Below, one piece after another: positions 29,784-32,048 of a DNA stretch of 32,048 bases. Origin of the DNA: Tannerella sp. (lineage in GTDB: Bacteria; Bacteroidota; Bacteroidia; Bacteroidales; Tannerellaceae); NCBI GenBank assembly GCA_031276675.1, contig JAISMO010000146.1, positions 1 through 32,048 on the forward strand, written 5' to 3'. The notes under the pieces are model-generated. The model saw only the letters and a list, made by a program, of their open reading frames with translations. It was not told the DNA's origin and made no database searches. The translations under genes were made by a program, and so were the position numbers. Positions within the stretch are counted from its first letter, which is position 1, and every line of letters starts with the position of its first letter.

Positions 29784-29875
29784 TTCCACATACCGGAAGT
29801 TACCGATTCCATGTCATGGAATCGTACTGTTCCACATCATGGAACAGTACAGTTCCATGATGCAGAAGATCGCTC
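29784..29875. repeat. Tandem palindrome-centred array 4: about 4 units, 23 bp period
   Basis: Units TTCCACATACCGGAAGTTACCGA, TTCCATGTCATGGAATCGTACTG, TTCCACATCATGGAACAGTACAG, TTCCATGATGCAGAAGATCGCTC at 29784, 29807, 29830, 29853. Confidence 0.88.
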
Positions 29876-29990
29876 AGGTCGAACTCACGTTAAATACATT
29901 ACGGTTGTTCGTTTTATGTATCCGGCGAAGATTTTTATTTTTGAATGAAACGCCCCGAAGGCAATTACAGGGAAAGGATTTTCAGGCAGA

Positions 29991-31061
29991 CTATTTGAAA
30001 AAGGCTTCCGGTATTTCCCGAAATACGATTCGCCGGCGCCGCCACGTGTAAGTCAGCGCCACCGTATGATCGCTACAGACAATGGCCGGATACGAGTATT
30101 CCAGTTCATTGCCCGCATCATCCTTTTCCGGTTCCTGTTCCAGCGTCAGTTTGTCCTGCCATGTCCTGCCGTTGTCATGCGAAACGGCCACCTTCAACAT
30201 GTTTCTCGGCCCCCAGTTGCGGCCGTCGGGATTATAGACCAGCGCCAGCGTCCCGTCGCTCAGCCTGACCAGGTCAATGCCGCTGTTGGGATTGGGCAGT
30301 CCCGTATCATACAGGGCGCTCCATGTTCTCCCGTAATCATTTGAATCGCTGCGGTAAATCTTTCCGTTTGTACTGCGGGCCAGTAAATGCACCTGACCGG
30401 GAGTGGACTCCCACAGGGTCGGCTGAATGACTCCCTCCCCCTCGAAATGCGCCCTGTCGAGCGCAATGAAAGGCGTCGCCTCCCAGGTTTGGCCCCTGTC
30501 GGCGCTACGGTCGGTGAAAATATCCCATTTCCGGCGCCGGCTGTTCTCGACAGAGGCTCCGGCAAGCCACGTACCGTCCGACAGGATGACGGGCTTGTTA
30601 CGCACCGGGCCTCTGCCGCCACGGTCTCCCTTTACCAGTTCTGTCGGCGCCGACCAGGTTTTTCCCCCGTCGGAGGAGGTAACCAGCCAGGTTTCCCACC
30701 GGTCGATCTTTTTCCCCACTTTAAAAAACAGATAAACGATCCCTTCCCTGTCGCGGAAAAGTACCGGATTCCAGTGGGCATCGTTCCGCACTTTGGCTAT
30801 CTCGGCCGGTTCCGACCACCGGTCGGCCTTTCCTCTGGAAAGCCAGATGCCGACATCGTCATTACTCTCGGCCGTCCCGCCGAACCACGCCACCAGATAA
30901 TTGCCGTCATCCAGCCGGGTCAGGGTAGAGGCATGACATTGCTCAAAAGGTCTCCGGTCGCCGAAAACGAAGTAGCGCGGAACCTCGTCCTGCGCCGGAG
31001 CGGAATGCGGGATAGTCAGCAGACACAGTATCCATGCTGCAAACAAATTCTTTCGTATCAT
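29991..31061 (-). CDS. Secreted BNR-repeat sialidase-like protein
   Basis: Signal peptide ending APAQ; Asp-box-like SSDGGKTWSAP, SADRGQTWEA, SNDYGRTWSA, SHDNGRTWQD; ARSTNGKIYRS. Confidence 0.82.
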   Translation of the reverse strand: MIRKNLFAAWILCLLTIPHSAPAQDEVPRYFVFGDRRPFEQCHASTLTRLDDGNYLVAWFGGTAESNDDVGIWLSRGKADRWSEPAEIAKVRNDAHWNPVLFRDREGIVYLFFKVGKKIDRWETWLVTSSDGGKTWSAPTELVKGDRGGRGPVRNKPVILSDGTWLAGASVENSRRRKWDIFTDRSADRGQTWEATPFIALDRAHFEGEGVIQPTLWESTPGQVHLLARSTNGKIYRSDSNDYGRTWSALYDTGLPNPNSGIDLVRLSDGTLALVYNPDGRNWGPRNMLKVAVSHDNGRTWQDKLTLEQEPEKDDAGNELEYSYPAIVCSDHTVALTYTWRRRRIVFREIPEAFFK

Positions 31062-31119
31062 AGCACCTGATTTTTATATAAATGATTGGTTATACAAGTC
31101 ATCTGTTTATTGTTCATCA

Positions 31120-31127
31120 CAAAGATA
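31120..31127 (-). promoter_or_regulatory. -7 box TATCTTTG upstream of the BNR gene
   Basis: Exact TAnnTTTG on the minus strand, about 58 nt before the start codon. Confidence 0.5.
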
Positions 31128-31331
31128 GAAGTTATTTTTCTTTTTTCCGTCAAAACCTGACCTTTCATACTTGACGCGCTGGTGGGGAAAAGAAAGCGGT
31201 CATATCCGGTAAGGTATCCGCTGACTTGCGTCGGGGGTTATCGGTCAAAACAGAAAGCCATGTAACCTGCCGTGAATCGGCAAACGGTTCCATTTTTTTG
31301 CATGTATGGCGCCTGATTACCGAAAAAAACA

Positions 31332-31339
31332 TACATTTG
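31332..31339 (+). promoter_or_regulatory. -7 box TACATTTG upstream of the DUF1097-like gene
   Basis: Matches TAnnTTTG. Confidence 0.45.
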
Positions 31340-31410
31340 CCCCGGAAATCAAAACAGCTGGACTGATCAAATGTAGTTATTATAGTATTTAATGTAAACA
31401 AGTAGAAACA

Positions 31411-31935
31411 ATGAAAAATCTTTCTTTTGCGGCAGGTTCTGCCTGGACGGCGTTGCTTGCGTTTGTGATTGTGTGTATTGACCAGCTTATCAAAGGCTAT
31501 ATGCCGATTGGAAGTGAAAAGGGGTTTACCTACGTTGCCTTTGTAGCGTGGGCGGTATATTTCTTTTCGGGATGTACGTGGAAAGGCGGTGTTCGAGCTG
31601 CCATCGGTTATGTGATAGGGATTGTGTTTTCGATCGGAATCATGCTCCTGGCGGGCATGTTTGCTTCAAGTACCGTATTCTTTGCGATACCATTGGCCGT
31701 ATTCTTTGCGGTGTTTCTCATCCTCTATCTGGAGAAAGTGCCCTGGGCTGACTTAATTCCGGCTCTGTTTGTGGCCGCCGGCTGTTATTTCGGCATCATG
31801 ACCTATGTACAAGACGCCGCGTTTGGGACAGCGGCTTATGTGGAAATTATTTACGGATTCATCGGATTGCTTTTCGGCTGGATTACCGTCACGGGGAAGA
31901 CGTTCTTCGCCAAAATTATACTCCGCAGGGGTTAA
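31411..31935 (+). CDS. Small multi-spanning membrane protein, DUF1097-like
   Basis: Hydrophobic helices AWTALLAFVIVCIDQLI, AAIGYVIGIVFSIGIMLLAGMF, IYGFIGLLFGWITVTGKTFF; size and pattern resemble DUF1097. Confidence 0.65.
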   Translation: MKNLSFAAGSAWTALLAFVIVCIDQLIKGYMPIGSEKGFTYVAFVAWAVYFFSGCTWKGGVRAAIGYVIGIVFSIGIMLLAGMFASSTVFFAIPLAVFFAVFLILYLEKVPWADLIPALFVAAGCYFGIMTYVQDAAFGTAAYVEIIYGFIGLLFGWITVTGKTFFAKIILRRG

Positions 31936-31941
31936 AAAAAT

Positions 31942-31974
31942 GACAAGAGAAGGGGGAAATGATTCCCTCTTGTC
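31942..31974. terminator. Hairpin after the DUF1097-like gene
   Basis: GACAAGAG...CTCTTGTC arms with inner GGGA/TCCC-like pairing; A-run before it, no clear T-run after. Confidence 0.5.
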
Positions 31975-32024
31975 TTGCCAGGGAAATATAAAGCGGAAAG
32001 TTTGGCCGATTCAAAAAGACGCCG

Positions 32025-32032
32025 TATCTTTG
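32025..32032 (+). promoter_or_regulatory. -33/-7 promoter (TTTG 32001..32004, TATCTTTG 32025..32032) for a gene beyond the right edge
   Basis: TTTG, 20 nt spacer, TATCTTTG. Confidence 0.5.
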
Positions 32033-32048
32033 TCGCCATTAAAAAAAA

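Noticed and set aside
30387-31070. 227 aa plus-strand ORF opposite the BNR gene
   Set aside because: Antisense shadow; Asp-box motifs are on the minus strand.

Overview
A 32 kb segment of a Bacteroidales-type chromosome, inferred from SusC/SusD, GH92 and KorAB gene types and from repeated TAnnTTTG -7 promoter boxes. Left to right: an apparent insertion sequence end that truncates a susC gene; susD; a secreted M20 amidohydrolase; xseB-ispD-recG; a Na/Pi cotransporter-eda-uxaC cluster; topA (minus strand); a SASA esterase fused to a six-hairpin glycosidase-like region; an AAA ATPase with a nuclease-like C-terminus; aroK; korA-korB; a GH92 / six-hairpin glycosidase / metallophosphoesterase cluster; a BNR sialidase-like gene (minus strand); and a small membrane protein resembling DUF1097. 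Coding content is mostly ordinary. The unusual signal is intergenic. Four separate gaps carry short tandem arrays whose unit is centred on a palindrome: 42 bp x7, 23 bp x7, 21 bp x about 11-12, and 23 bp x about 4. The unit sequence is different at each locus. In-array features include arm swapping, inverted unit copies, a linker change at constant period, and mutually exclusive perfect stems. They are not CRISPRs (no unique spacers) and are unlikely to be coding (two periods are not multiples of 3 and one unit is 41 nt). All product calls are from reading the translations; no database search was run.
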